A stretch of 64,000 bases of DNA from Halomonas sp. (GTDB lineage Bacteria; Pseudomonadota; Gammaproteobacteria; Pseudomonadales; Halomonadaceae): contig JAGYKP010000081.1 of NCBI GenBank assembly GCA_018401555.1, forward strand, positions 186,001 through 250,000, in the 5' to 3' direction. The notes beneath the pieces were generated by a model. The model saw only the letters and a list, made by a program, of their open reading frames with translations. It ran no database searches and was not told where the DNA came from. Positions within the stretch are counted from its first letter, which is position 1; each line of letters starts with the position of its first letter. The position numbers were made by a program, and so were the translations under genes. This document shows, piece by piece, positions 40,299 through 50,399 of the stretch.

Positions 40299-40616
40299 AT
40301 GTCGAAACAGGATCTTCCCTCCGGTGCCGGTCAGGTGGCCGAGCAGTACCCCGAGGTGTGGGACGCCTACGCCGAGCTGGGCAGGGCCTGTGCCGAGAGT
40401 GGCCCGCTGGACGCGCGTACCCGCCGACTGGTGAAGCTGGCCCTGGCCGTGGGCGCACGCTCCGAAGGCGCCGTGCACTCCCATGCCCGCCGCGCACTGG
40501 AGGAGGGCGAGTCAAGCCAGGCCCTCAAGCAGGTGGCCATGCTGGCGATCCCCACCCTGGGGCTTCCCCGCGGCGTCGCCGCCCTTACCTGGATCGAGGA
40601 CATCACCGAATCCTGA
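40299..40616 (+). CDS. Carboxymuconolactone decarboxylase (CMD/AhpD-like) family protein
   Basis: 105 residues with the CMD core: LDARTRRLVKLALAVGARSE, GAVHSHARRALEEGESSQAL and KQVAMLAIPTLGLPRGVAAL. The CxxC pair used by peroxidase-type AhpD proteins is absent (position occupied by EGAVHSH), so a redox role like AhpD is unlikely. Single intact frame, good ribosome site (AGAAGGA). Function in the denitrification context is unknown. Confidence 0.82.
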   Translation: MSKQDLPSGAGQVAEQYPEVWDAYAELGRACAESGPLDARTRRLVKLALAVGARSEGAVHSHARRALEEGESSQALKQVAMLAIPTLGLPRGVAALTWIEDITES

Positions 40617-40746
40617 GCGACGGCTGCCTGCACCAGGCGGCTGGGACAAGCGTTTAATCGCCAGTTGGCGACGAGACTCCCGGGTCTGCTAGCTTCGAGT
40701 CTGCTGCATCAGCAACACTCGACATAACAGACTCTGGAGTCTTTTC

Positions 40747-41775
40747 ATGCGGTACAACAACAAGACACTGCTCTCCTTTTCCGCCGCCGCCCTCTGCCTC
40801 GGCGTGGTATCGTCCGCCTCGGCGGCCACCCTGGACGAGGTGAAGGAGCGGGGCGAGCTGCGCTGTGGTGTCAACGTCGGCCTTTCGGGCTTCTCCTCGC
40901 CCGATCAGGATGGCACCTGGCAGGGGCTGGACGTGGAGACCTGCCGCGGTATCGCCGCCGCCATCTTCGATGATCCCGAGGCGGTCTCCTTCACGCCGCT
41001 GACCGCCAAGGAGCGCTTCACCGCACTACAGTCAGGCGAGATCGATGTACTCTCGCGCAACACCACCTGGACCGCGACCCGTGACAACTCCCTGGGTCTC
41101 AACTTCACCGCCACCACCTTCTACGATGGCCAGGGCTTCATGGTGGCCAAGGATCTGGGCATCGAGGGCCCGGACGAGTTCGATGGCGCCTCGATCTGCA
41201 TCCAGTCCGGCACCACCCACGAGCTCAACCTGGCCGATTACTTTCCCTCTCGCGGTATCGAGATCCAGACCGTCACCTTCGACACCCCCGACCAGACCGC
41301 CCAGGGTTTCGCCAGCGGCCGCTGTGACATCCTGACCTCCGACACCTCCCAGCTCAGCGCCCTGCGCCTGCAGCTGCCGGAGCCGGACAGCGTCGAGATC
41401 CTCGAGACGCTGATCTCCAAGGAGCCGCTCGGGCCCGTGGTGCGCCAGGGCGATGACCAGTGGCTGGATATCGTCCAGTGGTCGATCTTCGCCATGGTCA
41501 ATGCCGAGGAGCTGGGCGTGACGTCCGAGAATGTCGATGACATGAAGGCCGACCCGCCCAATCCCCAGGTGGCGCGCCTGCTGGGCGTGGACGGTGACTA
41601 CGGCGAGCAGCTGGGTCTGGAGAACGACTGGGCCTACAACCTGATCAGCCACGTCGGCAACTACGGCGAGGTGTTTGCCACCACCGTCGGCGAAGACTCC
41701 CCCATGCAGATCAGCCGTGGCGTGAATGCGCTGTGGAACGAGGGCGGCATCCTCTACGCACCGCCGGTCCGCTGA
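40747..41775 (+). CDS. aapJ: General L-amino-acid ABC importer, binding protein AapJ
   Basis: Periplasmic binding protein, 342 residues, signal peptide ending SSASA. The mature part begins TLDEVKERGELRCGVNVGLS and shows FTALQSGEIDVLSRNTTWTA, DGASICIQSGTTHELNLADY and SGRCDILTSDTSQLSALRLQ, characteristic of the AapJ/BztA branch with broad amino-acid specificity. It leads aapJQMP. Placement between the nir and nor genes is unusual. Confidence 0.93.
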   Translation: MRYNNKTLLSFSAAALCLGVVSSASAATLDEVKERGELRCGVNVGLSGFSSPDQDGTWQGLDVETCRGIAAAIFDDPEAVSFTPLTAKERFTALQSGEIDVLSRNTTWTATRDNSLGLNFTATTFYDGQGFMVAKDLGIEGPDEFDGASICIQSGTTHELNLADYFPSRGIEIQTVTFDTPDQTAQGFASGRCDILTSDTSQLSALRLQLPEPDSVEILETLISKEPLGPVVRQGDDQWLDIVQWSIFAMVNAEELGVTSENVDDMKADPPNPQVARLLGVDGDYGEQLGLENDWAYNLISHVGNYGEVFATTVGEDSPMQISRGVNALWNEGGILYAPPVR

Positions 41776-41805
41776 CCCACCCTGAACGTCCAATGACCGG
41801 GCACC

Positions 41806-43046
41806 ATGCATGGCGACATGCGTGGCGACATGCGTGGTGCCGTTGCGGGTACGTCTGCGAGGCTCGATATGCTGCGATCTTCCTCACGGGAGCGGGGGCC
41901 GCTGTGGCGTGATCCCACTTTCCGCGCCCTGCTGGTGCAGGGCATCCTGCTGCTGGCGCTGGGGGCGTTCTTCGCCATGGTGGTGTCCAACACCCTGGCC
42001 AACCTCGAGGCCCGGGGCATCACCACCGGCTTCGGCTTCCTTCAGGACCGGGCCGGCTTCTCCATCCCCCAGACCCTGATCGACTATTCCGGCGACAGCA
42101 CCTATGCCCGCACCTTCGTGGTGGGGCTGCTCAATACCCTGCTGGTCTCCGCCATGGGCATCGTGGCGGCGACCCTGATCGGCTTCGCCGTGGGCATCGC
42201 CCGGCTATCGCCCAACTGGCTGCTGGCCCGACTGGCCAGCGCCTACGTGGAGATCTTCCGCAACATCCCGCTGCTGGTGCAGATCCTGTTCTGGTACTTC
42301 GCCGTGCTGCAGGCCCTGCCCAGCCCGCGCGATAGCCTCTCGCTCATGGAGGTGGCATTCCTCAACGTGCGTGGCGTGGTGCTGCCCGACCCCAGCCGCT
42401 TCCGGGCTTCGCCGCCACCCCCTGGGCGCTGCTGGTCGCGGTAGTCGCCACCTGGGGGCTGGTGCGCTTCGCGAAGCGCCGCCAGGCCAGAACCGGCCGG
42501 CCGCTGCCGGTGTTCAGGCTAGGCTTCCTGCTGCTGCTCGGCCTGCCGCTCGCCACCTTCCTGGTCACCGGCATGCCGCTGGAGTGGTCCATCCCGACGC
42601 TCAAGGGCTTTAACTTCCAGGGCGGCGTGACGGTGCTCCCCGAGCTGATCGCTCTGTGGCTTGCGCTCTCCATCTACACCGCCTCCTTCATCGCCGAGAT
42701 CGTGCGTTCCGGAATCCAGTCGGTACCCCAGGGGCAGGTGGAGGCCGCCAAGGCACTGAGCCTGCCCGCCGGCATCATCCTGCGCAAGGTGGTGATTCCC
42801 CAGGCGATGCGGGTGATCGTGCCGCAACTGACCAGCCAGCACCTCAACCTGATCAAGAACTCGTCGCTGGCCACCGCGATCGGCTACCCGGACCTGGTGG
42901 CGGTGTTCTCCGGCACGGCGCTGAACCAGACCGGGCAGGCCATCGAGATCGTCGCCATGACCATGGCCGTCTACCTGCTGATCAACCTGGTGGTATCCGC
43001 GCTGATGAACCTCTACAACGCGCGCACCCTGCTCAAGGAGCGGTGA
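41806..43046 (+). CDS. aapQ: General L-amino-acid ABC importer, permease AapQ (one frameshift)
   Basis: About 413 residues across a one-base loss near 42408. It has about eight helices, the long N-terminal extension of AapQ/BztB permeases, the segment SAYVEIFRNIPLLVQILFWY, and the ATPase-docking EAA loop SVPQGQVEAAKALSLPAGII. The annotated start lies on a 12-bp tandem repeat (41811-41834), so the exact start (41806, 41818 or 41830) is uncertain. Confidence 0.9.
41811..41834 (+). repeat. 12-bp tandem duplication at the aapQ start
   Basis: TGGCGACATGCG occurs twice in direct succession and offers three in-frame ATGs. It could have arisen by slippage; it would shift the spacing to the ribosome site. 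Confidence 0.7.
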
Positions 43047-43047
43047 C

Positions 43048-44157
43048 ATGGAAGCGACCTCGACCCGAACCGAGATGATTCCCGAGCGCCGCGCGCCCGA
43101 CATGCGCCGGGGGGCTGCGGGCTGGCTCAGGGCCAACCTCTTCAATACGCCGCTCAATGGTGCCGTGACGGTGGTCACCGCCGCGCTGCTGGCCTGGCTG
43201 CTGTGGCCGGCGCTGCAGTGGTCAGTGCTGCAGGCCGACTGGCTTGGCAGCTCACGGGAGGCATGCAGTGGCGAGGGGGCCTGCTGGGTGTTCATCAGCG
43301 CCCGCTTCGAGTCCATCGTCTATGGCTTCTACCCCGCGGCCGAACGCTGGCGGGTGGACCTGGTGTTCCTGCTGATGGCGGTGCTGGTGGCCTGGCTGGC
43401 CATCCCGCGGCTGCCCGGCAAGCGCTGGGTGGGGCTGTTCGCCCTGGTGGGCTTCCCGGTGGTGGCCTTCTTCCTGCTGGTGGGTGGCAGCTTCGGCCTC
43501 GAGTTCGTGCCCACCCGGAACTGGGGCGGGGTGATGCTGACCCTGACCATCGCCACCGTGGGGATCGTCGGCTCGCTGCCCATCGGCGTGGTGCTGGCCC
43601 TGGGGCGGCGTTCGAAGATGCCGCTGGTGCGTGGCTTCTGCGTGGTATTCATCGAGTTCTGGCGCGGCGTGCCGCTGATCACCGTGCTGTTCATGGCCTC
43701 GGTGATGCTGCCGCTGTTCGTGCCGACCCAGGTGGAGTTCGACAAGCTGCTGCGGGCCCTGGTGGGCATCATGCTGTTCTGGAGCGCCTACATGGCCGAG
43801 GTGGTACGCGGTGGACTCCAGGCGATTCCTCGCGGGCAGGAGGAGGCCGCCAAGGCGCTCGGCATGGGGTACTGGCAGCGCATGGCACTGATCGTGCTGC
43901 CCCAGGCGCTCAAGCTGGTCATTCCCGGCATCGTCAACACCTTCATCGCGCTGTTCAAGGATACCTCGCTGGTGCTGATCATCGGTCTCTTCGATCTGCT
44001 GGCGATCATCCGCGCGGGGCTGACCGACAGTGAGTGGCTGGGCTTCGCCACCGAGGGCTATGTCTTTGCCGCCCTGGTGTTCTGGGTGTTCTGCTTCAGC
44101 ATGTCGCGCTACAGCCAGCACATCGAACGGCGCCTGCACACCGGCCATCGCAACTGA
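43048..44157 (+). CDS. aapM: General L-amino-acid ABC importer, permease AapM
   Basis: 369 residues, intact. N-terminal [20 protein letters not shown], then [20 protein letters not shown] and the EAA loop [20 protein letters not shown], followed by [20 protein letters not shown]. These match the AapM/BztC partner of AapQ. It begins one base after the aapQ stop, as expected for coupled permeases. Confidence 0.94.
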   Translation: MEATSTRTEMIPERRAPDMRRGAAGWLRANLFNTPLNGAVTVVTAALLAWLLWPALQWSVLQADWLGSSREACSGEGACWVFISARFESIVYGFYPAAERWRVDLVFLLMAVLVAWLAIPRLPGKRWVGLFALVGFPVVAFFLLVGGSFGLEFVPTRNWGGVMLTLTIATVGIVGSLPIGVVLALGRRSKMPLVRGFCVVFIEFWRGVPLITVLFMASVMLPLFVPTQVEFDKLLRALVGIMLFWSAYMAEVVRGGLQAIPRGQEEAAKALGMGYWQRMALIVLPQALKLVIPGIVNTFIALFKDTSLVLIIGLFDLLAIIRAGLTDSEWLGFATEGYVFAALVFWVFCFSMSRYSQHIERRLHTGHRN

Positions 44158-44177
44158 AAACAAGGATTCGACCCGAC

Positions 44178-44942
44178 ATGAACCAGGCAAATGCCGCCCA
44201 GGCCGACTCGCCGATGATCGAGATCACCGGGCTCAACAAGTGGTATGGCGACTTTCATGTGCTGCGCGACATTGACCTGACGGTGGCCCGCGGCGAGCGG
44301 ATCGTCATTTGCGGGCCCTCGGGCTCGGGCAAGTCGACCCTGATCCGCTGCATCAACCACCTCGAGGAGCATCAGGAGGGGCGCATCGTGGTCAATGGCA
44401 TGCCCATGACCCGCGACGTCAAGCGCATCGAGCAAATTCGCCGCAGCGTCGGCATGGTATTCCAGCATTTCAACCTGTTCCCCCATCTGAGCGTGCTGGA
44501 CAACTGCTGCATCTCCCAGACCTGGGTACAGAAGAAGCCGCGCGCCGAGGCCGAGCGCACGGCGATGGAGATCCTCGAGCGGGTGCAGATCGCCGACCAG
44601 GCCCGGAAGTACCCGGGCCAGCTCTCCGGCGGCCAGCAGCAGCGGGTAGCGATTGCCCGCTCGCTGTGCATGCAGCCCGAGGTCATGCTCTTCGACGAGC
44701 CGACCTCGGCGCTGGACCCCGAGATGATCAAGGAGGTGCTGGACGTCATGATCGAGCTGGCCGAAGAGGGCATGACCATGCTGTGCGTTACCCACGAGAT
44801 GGGCTTCGCCAAGACCGTGGCCGACCGCGTCATCTTCATGGACCAAGGGCAAATCATCGAAGAGAACGCGCCGGAGCCGTTCTTCAACAACCCGCAGTCC
44901 GAGCGCACCCAGCTGTTCCTCAGCCAGATTCTCGGCCACTGA
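44178..44942 (+). CDS. aapP: General L-amino-acid ABC importer, ATPase AapP
   Basis: 254 residues with Walker [10 protein letters not shown]-loop [11 protein letters not shown], signature [16 protein letters not shown], Walker [13 protein letters not shown] and switch [11 protein letters not shown], the polar-amino-acid ATPase pattern. The ATG at 44178 is chosen over an upstream in-frame extension overlapping aapM. Last gene of aapJQMP. Confidence 0.95.
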   Translation: MNQANAAQADSPMIEITGLNKWYGDFHVLRDIDLTVARGERIVICGPSGSGKSTLIRCINHLEEHQEGRIVVNGMPMTRDVKRIEQIRRSVGMVFQHFNLFPHLSVLDNCCISQTWVQKKPRAEAERTAMEILERVQIADQARKYPGQLSGGQQQRVAIARSLCMQPEVMLFDEPTSALDPEMIKEVLDVMIELAEEGMTMLCVTHEMGFAKTVADRVIFMDQGQIIEENAPEPFFNNPQSERTQLFLSQILGH

Positions 44943-45045
44943 GGTGGCCAGGCTGTGCTAGGCTTGCTGACAAGCCCACTATCCCCATGCGGGCGGCGTT
45001 CTTTCGGGTCCTGACCGCTCGCGATTTGCTACCTTCCTGCACTAT

Positions 45046-45059
45046 TTGACCAGCGTCAA
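45046..45059 (+). promoter_or_regulatory. ANR/DNR box for norC
   Basis: TTGAC-CAGC-GTCAA, symmetric in both half-sites. Activation at -41.5 would start the transcript near 45094, inside the inverted repeat that follows. Confidence 0.8.
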
Positions 45060-45086
45060 AGCCTTGAGCCACTCTCTTCTGGTACG

Positions 45087-45115
45087 CTTAACATGCATCA
45101 GCAATGCATGTTAAG
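45087..45115 (+). promoter_or_regulatory. Perfect inverted repeat at the norC start point (NsrR-like)
   Basis: CTTAACATGCAT-CAGCA-ATGCATGTTAAG: 12-bp perfect arms, 5-bp spacer. ATGCAT half-sites five bases apart are the arrangement of NsrR operators. It covers the predicted norC start, ideal for repression. Confidence 0.65.
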
Positions 45116-45181
45116 AAATCGCCAGGCGTAACCCGTGTATCCCGCGACGCGCCTGCCAGACGAGCAAGGGGGGAAAGATTC

Positions 45182-45634
45182 ATGGCCGACGGTCTCACCA
45201 AGTCGGCGGCCCGCAATATCTTCTACGGCGGGTCGCTGTTCTTCTTTCTGCTGTTTGCCGCCCTGACGGCACACAGCCACTGGTACATGGTCAACACGTC
45301 CACCGACAAGGAGGGGCTTACCGAGTCGGTCGTGGAGGGCAAGCACATCTGGGAAAAGAACATGTGCATCAACTGCCACAGCATCATGGGCGAGGGCGCC
45401 TATTTCGCGCCGGAGCTGGGTAACGTCTGGGAACGCTACGGCGGCCACCAGAACCCCGAGGCGGCGCGTGCCGGCCTGGCCGCGTGGATCCGCGCCCAGC
45501 CGCTGGGCACCCAGGGCCGCCGTCAGATGCCGGCCTATGACTTCAGCGACGAGGAGATGAACGCGCTGATCGACTTCCTCGAGTGGACCGACGGCATCGA
45601 CGACCAGGACTGGCCGCCGCACCCCGCCGGCTGA
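45182..45634 (+). CDS. norC: Nitric oxide reductase subunit C (cytochrome c)
   Basis: 150 residues: one N-terminal membrane anchor (NIFYGGSLFFFLLFAALTAH), then a periplasmic cytochrome with MCINCHSIMGEGAYFAPELG and the distal Met in GRRQMPAYDFSDEE. It passes electrons to NorB. The start at 45182 follows GGGGAAAG. Its promoter region combines an ANR/DNR box with a perfect inverted repeat. Confidence 0.95.
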   Translation: MADGLTKSAARNIFYGGSLFFFLLFAALTAHSHWYMVNTSTDKEGLTESVVEGKHIWEKNMCINCHSIMGEGAYFAPELGNVWERYGGHQNPEAARAGLAAWIRAQPLGTQGRRQMPAYDFSDEEMNALIDFLEWTDGIDDQDWPPHPAG

Positions 45635-45688
45635 GCCACATGACTACCGGATCGCCGGACCGCGGATGAATCAAGGAGAACGACACCG

Positions 45689-47044
45689 ATGAAATACGAA
45701 ACCCAGAAGGTGGCCTTGCCATTCTTCATGGTGGCCATGGCGCTCTTCGCGCTGCAGATCGTCTTCGGGCTGCTGGCCGCCTCTGTCTATGTATGGCCGA
45801 ACTTCATGGCCGAGCTGATGCCCTTCAACATCATGCGGGTCAGCCATACCAACCTGCTGATCGTGTGGCTGCTGATCGGCTTCATGGGCGCTACCTACTA
45901 CCTGATGCCGGAAGAGGCCGAGCGCGAGATCCACAGTCCCACCATCGCCTATATCCAGCTGGCGATCTTCGCCTTCGCCGGTGCCGCGGCACTGGTCGGC
46001 TACCAGTTCGGGATCCACGAGGGCCGCGAGTTCCTCGAGCAGCCGTTCTGGGTCAAGGTGCTGATCACCATCTCCTTCCTGATGTTCCTGTTCAACACCA
46101 GCATGACCCTGCTCAAGGGGCGCCGGACTGCCATCAACCTGGTGCTGATGCTGGGCCTGTGGCTGGCCGCGGTGTTCTGGCTGTTCGCCTTCTACAACCC
46201 CTCCAACCTCGCCGTGGACAAACTCTACTGGTGGTGGGTGGTGCACCTCTGGGTCGAGGGCGTGTGGGAGCTGATCATGGCCTCCCTGCTCGGCTACCTG
46301 CTGATCAAGATGACCGGCGTCGACCGCGAGGTGATCGAGAAGTGGCTCTACGTCATCGTCGGCCTGTCGCTGTTCTCCGGCCTGCTGGGTACCGGTCACC
46401 ACTACTACTGGATCGGTGCGCCGAGCTACTGGCAGCCCATCGGCAGCATCTTCTCCACCCTGGAGGTGATCCCCTTCTTCGCCATGGTGGTGTTCGCCTT
46501 CACCATGTTCTGGAAGGGTAGCCGCAACCACCCCAACAAGGCCGCCATGCTGTGGGCGCTCGGTTGCCCGACCGTTGCCTTCTTCGGCGCCGGCGTGTGG
46601 GGCTTCATGCACACCTTGCACTGGGTCAACTACTACAGCCACGGCACCCAGGTCACCGCGGCCCACGGCCACCTGGCCTTCTACGGCGCCTACGTGATGC
46701 TGATGCTGGGCATCATCAGCTTCGCCATGCCGCAGCTGCGCCGCGTGCAGCCCTACAACCAGGTAATGAACATGTGGGGCTTCTGGATCGTTACCGGCGC
46801 CATGTGCTTCATGACCTTCACGCTGACCTTTGCAGGCGTCGTCCAGACCCACCTGCAGCGCGTGCTGGGCATGAACTTCATGGAGGTGCAGGACCAGCTG
46901 GTGCTGTTCTATGGCATGCGCCTGGGCTCCGGCATCGCCGTGGCCATCGGCAGCTGCCTGCTGCTCTACGCCTTCTTCGGCCCTGCCCGTGAGCAGGTTC
47001 CCGCAGGCGGGACTCAGCTCACCGCTGGCGCCGACCGCGCCTGA
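45689..47044 (+). CDS. norB: Nitric oxide reductase subunit B, cNOR catalytic subunit
   Basis: Reduces two NO to N2O at a haem b3/non-haem iron centre. 451 residues, twelve helices. Ligand regions are readable: FNIMRVSHTNLLIVWLLIGF, HLWVEGVWELIMASLLGYL (His and Glu), TGHHYYWIGAPSYW (two His), and HGHLAFYGAYVMLMLGIIS (haem His pair). It lacks the long N-terminal extension of quinol-type qNOR, consistent with norC beside it. Intact frame. Confidence 0.97.
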   Translation: MKYETQKVALPFFMVAMALFALQIVFGLLAASVYVWPNFMAELMPFNIMRVSHTNLLIVWLLIGFMGATYYLMPEEAEREIHSPTIAYIQLAIFAFAGAAALVGYQFGIHEGREFLEQPFWVKVLITISFLMFLFNTSMTLLKGRRTAINLVLMLGLWLAAVFWLFAFYNPSNLAVDKLYWWWVVHLWVEGVWELIMASLLGYLLIKMTGVDREVIEKWLYVIVGLSLFSGLLGTGHHYYWIGAPSYWQPIGSIFSTLEVIPFFAMVVFAFTMFWKGSRNHPNKAAMLWALGCPTVAFFGAGVWGFMHTLHWVNYYSHGTQVTAAHGHLAFYGAYVMLMLGIISFAMPQLRRVQPYNQVMNMWGFWIVTGAMCFMTFTLTFAGVVQTHLQRVLGMNFMEVQDQLVLFYGMRLGSGIAVAIGSCLLLYAFFGPAREQVPAGGTQLTAGADRA

Positions 47045-47051
47045 CCTACAC

Positions 47052-47072
47052 GAGGGCCCCGTCAGGGCCCTC
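47052..47072 (+). other. Hairpin between norB and norQ
   Basis: GAGGGCCC-CGTCA-GGGCCCTC, eight perfect base pairs, then only TTCG. With a poor T-tract it may act as a partial terminator or message stabiliser that keeps NorQ/NorD below NorCB. Confidence 0.55.
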
Positions 47073-47099
47073 TTCGATTGACCCACACGGAGTTTCGCC

Positions 47100-47912
47100 A
47101 TGACCCTCTCCCCCGCGGCGGCGCAGCCCGCCGACCAGGAGATTCCCTACTACGACAGCGTGGGCAACGAGTGCGCCATGTTCGAGCATGCCTACGAGCA
47201 GCGCCTGCCGCTGCTGCTCAAGGGTCCCACCGGCTGCGGCAAGACCCGCTTCGTCAGCCATATGGCCGCCAAGCTGGGCAAGCCGCTGTTCACCGTCTCC
47301 TGTCACGATGATCTCACCGCCGCCGACCTGACCGGCCGCTACCTGCTGCAGGGCGGCGAGACCCGCTGGGTCGACGGCCCGCTGACCCGCGCGGTGCGCG
47401 AGGGCGGCATCTGTTACCTCGACGAGGTAGTCGAGGCGCGCAAGGACGTCACCGTGGTGCTGCACCCGCTGACCGACGACCGCCGCCTGCTGCCGCTGGA
47501 GCGTACCGGCGAGCTGCTCGAGGCGCCGGACGACTTCATGCTGGTGGTCTCCTACAACCCCGGCTACCAGCACATCCTCAAGTCGCTGAAGCCCAGTACC
47601 CGCCAGCGCTTCGTGGCGATGTCCTTCGATTTCCCGCCGCCCAGGGTGGAGCGCGATATCGTCGCCCGCGAGAGTGGCCTGGACCCCGAGCGCTGCAGCG
47701 CACTGGTCAACCTGGCGGCCAGCCTGCGTGCCATGAAGGGCCAGGACCTGGAGGAGGGCGTCTCCACCCGCCTGCTGGTCTACTGCGCCACCCTGATCCA
47801 GGCCGGCATGCCGATCCGCGATGCCGCCCGCGCCACCCTGGTGGAGCCGCTCTCCGACGATGCGGACGTCCAGGAGGGCCTGATGGAGGCCATCCAGGCC
47901 ACCTTCGGTTGA
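47100..47912 (+). CDS. norQ: AAA+ ATPase NorQ (MoxR family)
   Basis: 270 residues: Walker A GPTGCGKT, Walker B GGICYLDEVVEARKDV, sensor VVSYNPGYQHILKSLKPSTR. MoxR ATPases of the NirQ/NorQ type work with the von Willebrand-factor protein NorD to insert non-haem iron into NorB. It starts 55 bp after norB, beyond a hairpin. Intact frame. Confidence 0.93.
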   Translation: MTLSPAAAQPADQEIPYYDSVGNECAMFEHAYEQRLPLLLKGPTGCGKTRFVSHMAAKLGKPLFTVSCHDDLTAADLTGRYLLQGGETRWVDGPLTRAVREGGICYLDEVVEARKDVTVVLHPLTDDRRLLPLERTGELLEAPDDFMLVVSYNPGYQHILKSLKPSTRQRFVAMSFDFPPPRVERDIVARESGLDPERCSALVNLAASLRAMKGQDLEEGVSTRLLVYCATLIQAGMPIRDAARATLVEPLSDDADVQEGLMEAIQATFG

Positions 47913-48179
47913 TGAGATATTTCGTGAAGGAAGGGGCGCCGGGGGCAAGCCGAAGAGGAGGCCCTATGCCAGGGGTGAGGAGCACTGCTCCGAACGGGCG
48001 GGCCATGGATGGCCCGCACCGGCCCTGCAAGCGGCGCAGGATGCGAGAGCGCCGCAGGGCGTCGGTAGCGTACAGGGAGGTATTTACAGCGCCTCCTCGT
48101 CGGTCCGGCGCTCCGGGGCTTACCCCCGGATCAGCCCTGTGTTGTCAGAGTCCGTTTCGTCTTACCCGGGAGCTTGATC
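47913..48179 (+). other. Long norQ-norD intergenic region with hairpin
   Basis: 267 bp with no convincing gene, unusual inside a nor operon. At 47998-48017 GCGGGCCAT-GG-ATGGCCCGC forms a tight 9-bp hairpin. Short frames here use poor codons and are not called. A one-off internal promoter for norD is possible. Confidence 0.5.
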
Positions 48180-50126
48180 ATGCTGGACTTTCTTGAGGTC
48201 GAGGAGACCGTCGGCCGTTTCTGGCACCGCTGGGCCTCCGGGGCGGCGAGCTATCCTGATCACCCCGAGGCGGCGGTCAGTCTCGAGAGCCTGCGCCCCA
48301 TGTTGGGCGTGTTCTTCCGCGCCGGCGGTGGGGAGCAGGGTATCGAGGTGGCGGCCATCGCCCGGCGCGCCTCGGCTCACCGGCTGAGTCTGCGTCAGCG
48401 CCTGGGCCTCGACGAGGAGGCCCTCGACCAGGCCCGCCGTGACGAGGAGAACCTGCTGCTGCCGCCACGCCTAGCGCTCTACCCCGAGGCCGCCCTCAAC
48501 CGCGACCTCTATCTGTGGCTGACCGCCTACCTGGCCGAGGCACGTCCGCTGACATATCCCCAGGATCCCTTGCAGGCCGATCTGGCGCGGCTGCGCGAGG
48601 CGCGGCGTACTGCCCGTGCCGCCCTGGCCCGCTTCCCCGGGCTCGCCGAGCGCTATGTACGGCTGTGTGGCGAGCTGCTGGCCATCCGACCGCAGCGCAA
48701 GCGCCTGCCGCCCAGGGAGGCGGCCCTGGAGGCCGCGCTTTGCGCCGAGCTGGGTGCCCCCGATCCCGAGGAGGCCTGGGCCGTGGCCATGCAGCGCGCC
48801 ATCCGCGAGAGCGACTTCCCGCTGGAGGAGTTCCGCGCGCCACGCGGCTATCGCCCGCCGCTGCCGGTGCCGCTGTGGGGACAGGCGGTCACCCTGGGTA
48901 CCCGCGATGGCGCTCGCGAGCAGAGCGTGGACGACGACGAGGAGCTGGCCAGCGCCGCTGCCTCGCCCGACGATGACCACGGCAAGCGCCAGGCCGATCG
49001 CCGCGAGCAGGACCAGGCCGATCGTGACGATCCGTTGATGCTCAACAACATGGAGAAGATGCTCTCCTGGGCGGAGATGGTGAACCTCAATCGCCACGTG
49101 GAGGACGAGGAAGAGGAGGAAGCGCGTCAGGCGGCCGACCAGATGGACGAGATCGTGCTCAGCTCCAACCGCAAGAAGGCCTCATCCCGGCTCAAGCTCG
49201 ATCTCGACCTGGCCCCCGACGAGGCCGCTGGTGGCCGCCTCAAGGGCAAGCATCTCTATCCCGAATGGAACCACCGCAAGCAGGCCTACCTGCCCGACCA
49301 CTGTGTGGTGCTCAGCGACGTGCAGAGCGAGGAGGGGGAGGACTGGGAGCCCGACGAGTCGACCCGGCGGCGCATCCGCCGCGTGCGTCGCGAATTCGAG
49401 GCGCTGCGCCCGCGGCGCGAGATCCTGCGCGGCCAGCTGGATGGCAGCGAGCTCGACATGGATGCGGTGATCCGCTCGCGCTGCGACCTGGCCGCCACCG
49501 GCGAGGCCAGCGATCGCCTCTACATGGCCAGCCGCACCCAGGCCCGTGACCTGGCGGTATCGATCCTGGTGGACGTCTCGCTCTCCACCGAGGCGTGGCT
49601 GCAGGACCGCCGGGTGCTCGACGTGGCCAAGGAGGCGCTGTTGGTGCTGGGCCATGGCCTGGCCGGCTGTGGCGACGACTATTCGATCCACAGCTTCACC
49701 TCCCAGCGCCGCCACAAGGTGTGGGTCAACACCCTGAAGGAGTTCGACGAGCCCATGGGGGATCGAGTGACGCGGCGCATCTCGGCGCTGCGTCCGGCAG
49801 CTACACCCGCATGGGGCCGGCCATTCGCCACCTGACCAAGCAGCTGAGCGAACGCCCCAATCGGCACCGGCTGCTGCTGATGCTTACCGACGGCAAGCCC
49901 AACGACAATGACTACTACGAGGGGCGCTACGGCATCGAGGATACCCGCAAGGCGGTGCTGGAAGCGCGGCGCCAGGAGGTGCGGGTCTTCGGAGTGACCA
50001 TCGACCGCGAGGCGGGGCAATATATCCCCCACCTGTTCGGTCGCGGCGGCTACGCCATCGTGCAGCGTCCGGAGCACCTGTCGCCAGGCCCTGCCGGGCA
50101 TCTACCGCCAGATCATTGCCACCTGA
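48180..50126 (+). CDS. norD: NorD, von Willebrand factor A domain activation protein (frameshifted)
   Basis: About 648 residues across breaks near 49797 and 50085. N-terminus MLDFLEVEETVGRFWHRWA, a highly charged middle (EDEEEEEARQAADQMDEIVL), then the vWA domain with a metal site DVSLST (MIDAS) and the later TDGKPNDNDYYEGRYGIEDT. Works with NorQ to activate NorB. The ATG at 48180 is used; a TTG two codons earlier is also open. Confidence 0.92.
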
Positions 50127-50164
50127 GCCTATTGTCCGTCGAACCATCGCCGAGGAAACGCGCC

Positions 50165-50386
50165 ATGACCCTTCAAACCCGACTGATCCTCGCCGTGGCG
50201 GCCTGGTGCCTGGTCGCCGTGGCGCTGGTGCTGCCGCTGGTGTGGTTGATCAACAACCGCGACTGGGGCATCGGCCTGATGCTGCTGACCCCGTTCCTGG
50301 TCTATGCCCTGATGCGCCTGGGGCGTGCCCTGGAGGGCTGGGCCCGGGCGACGCCTCCACCGAATCATCAGGGCTCCCGAGAGTGA
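50165..50386 (+). CDS. Small two-helix membrane protein at the end of the nor cluster
   Basis: 73 residues: MTLQTRLILAVAAWCLVAVA leads into one hydrophobic helix, a short NNRDWG turn, and a second helix (GIGLMLLTPFLVYALMRLGR), then a polar tail. It follows norD by 38 bp with an AGGAAACG ribosome site. No family is recognised; co-expression with norD is inferred from spacing. Confidence 0.6.
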   Translation: MTLQTRLILAVAAWCLVAVALVLPLVWLINNRDWGIGLMLLTPFLVYALMRLGRALEGWARATPPPNHQGSRE

Positions 50387-50399
50387 GGCGTCCGGGACA

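Noticed and set aside
45671-47101. A 476-codon minus-strand open frame
   Set aside because: Antisense to norB; repetitive His/Gln composition and no start signal.
47941-48180. Small genes in the norQ-norD gap
   Set aside because: Short frames lack ribosome sites and family features; treated as untranslated with a hairpin.
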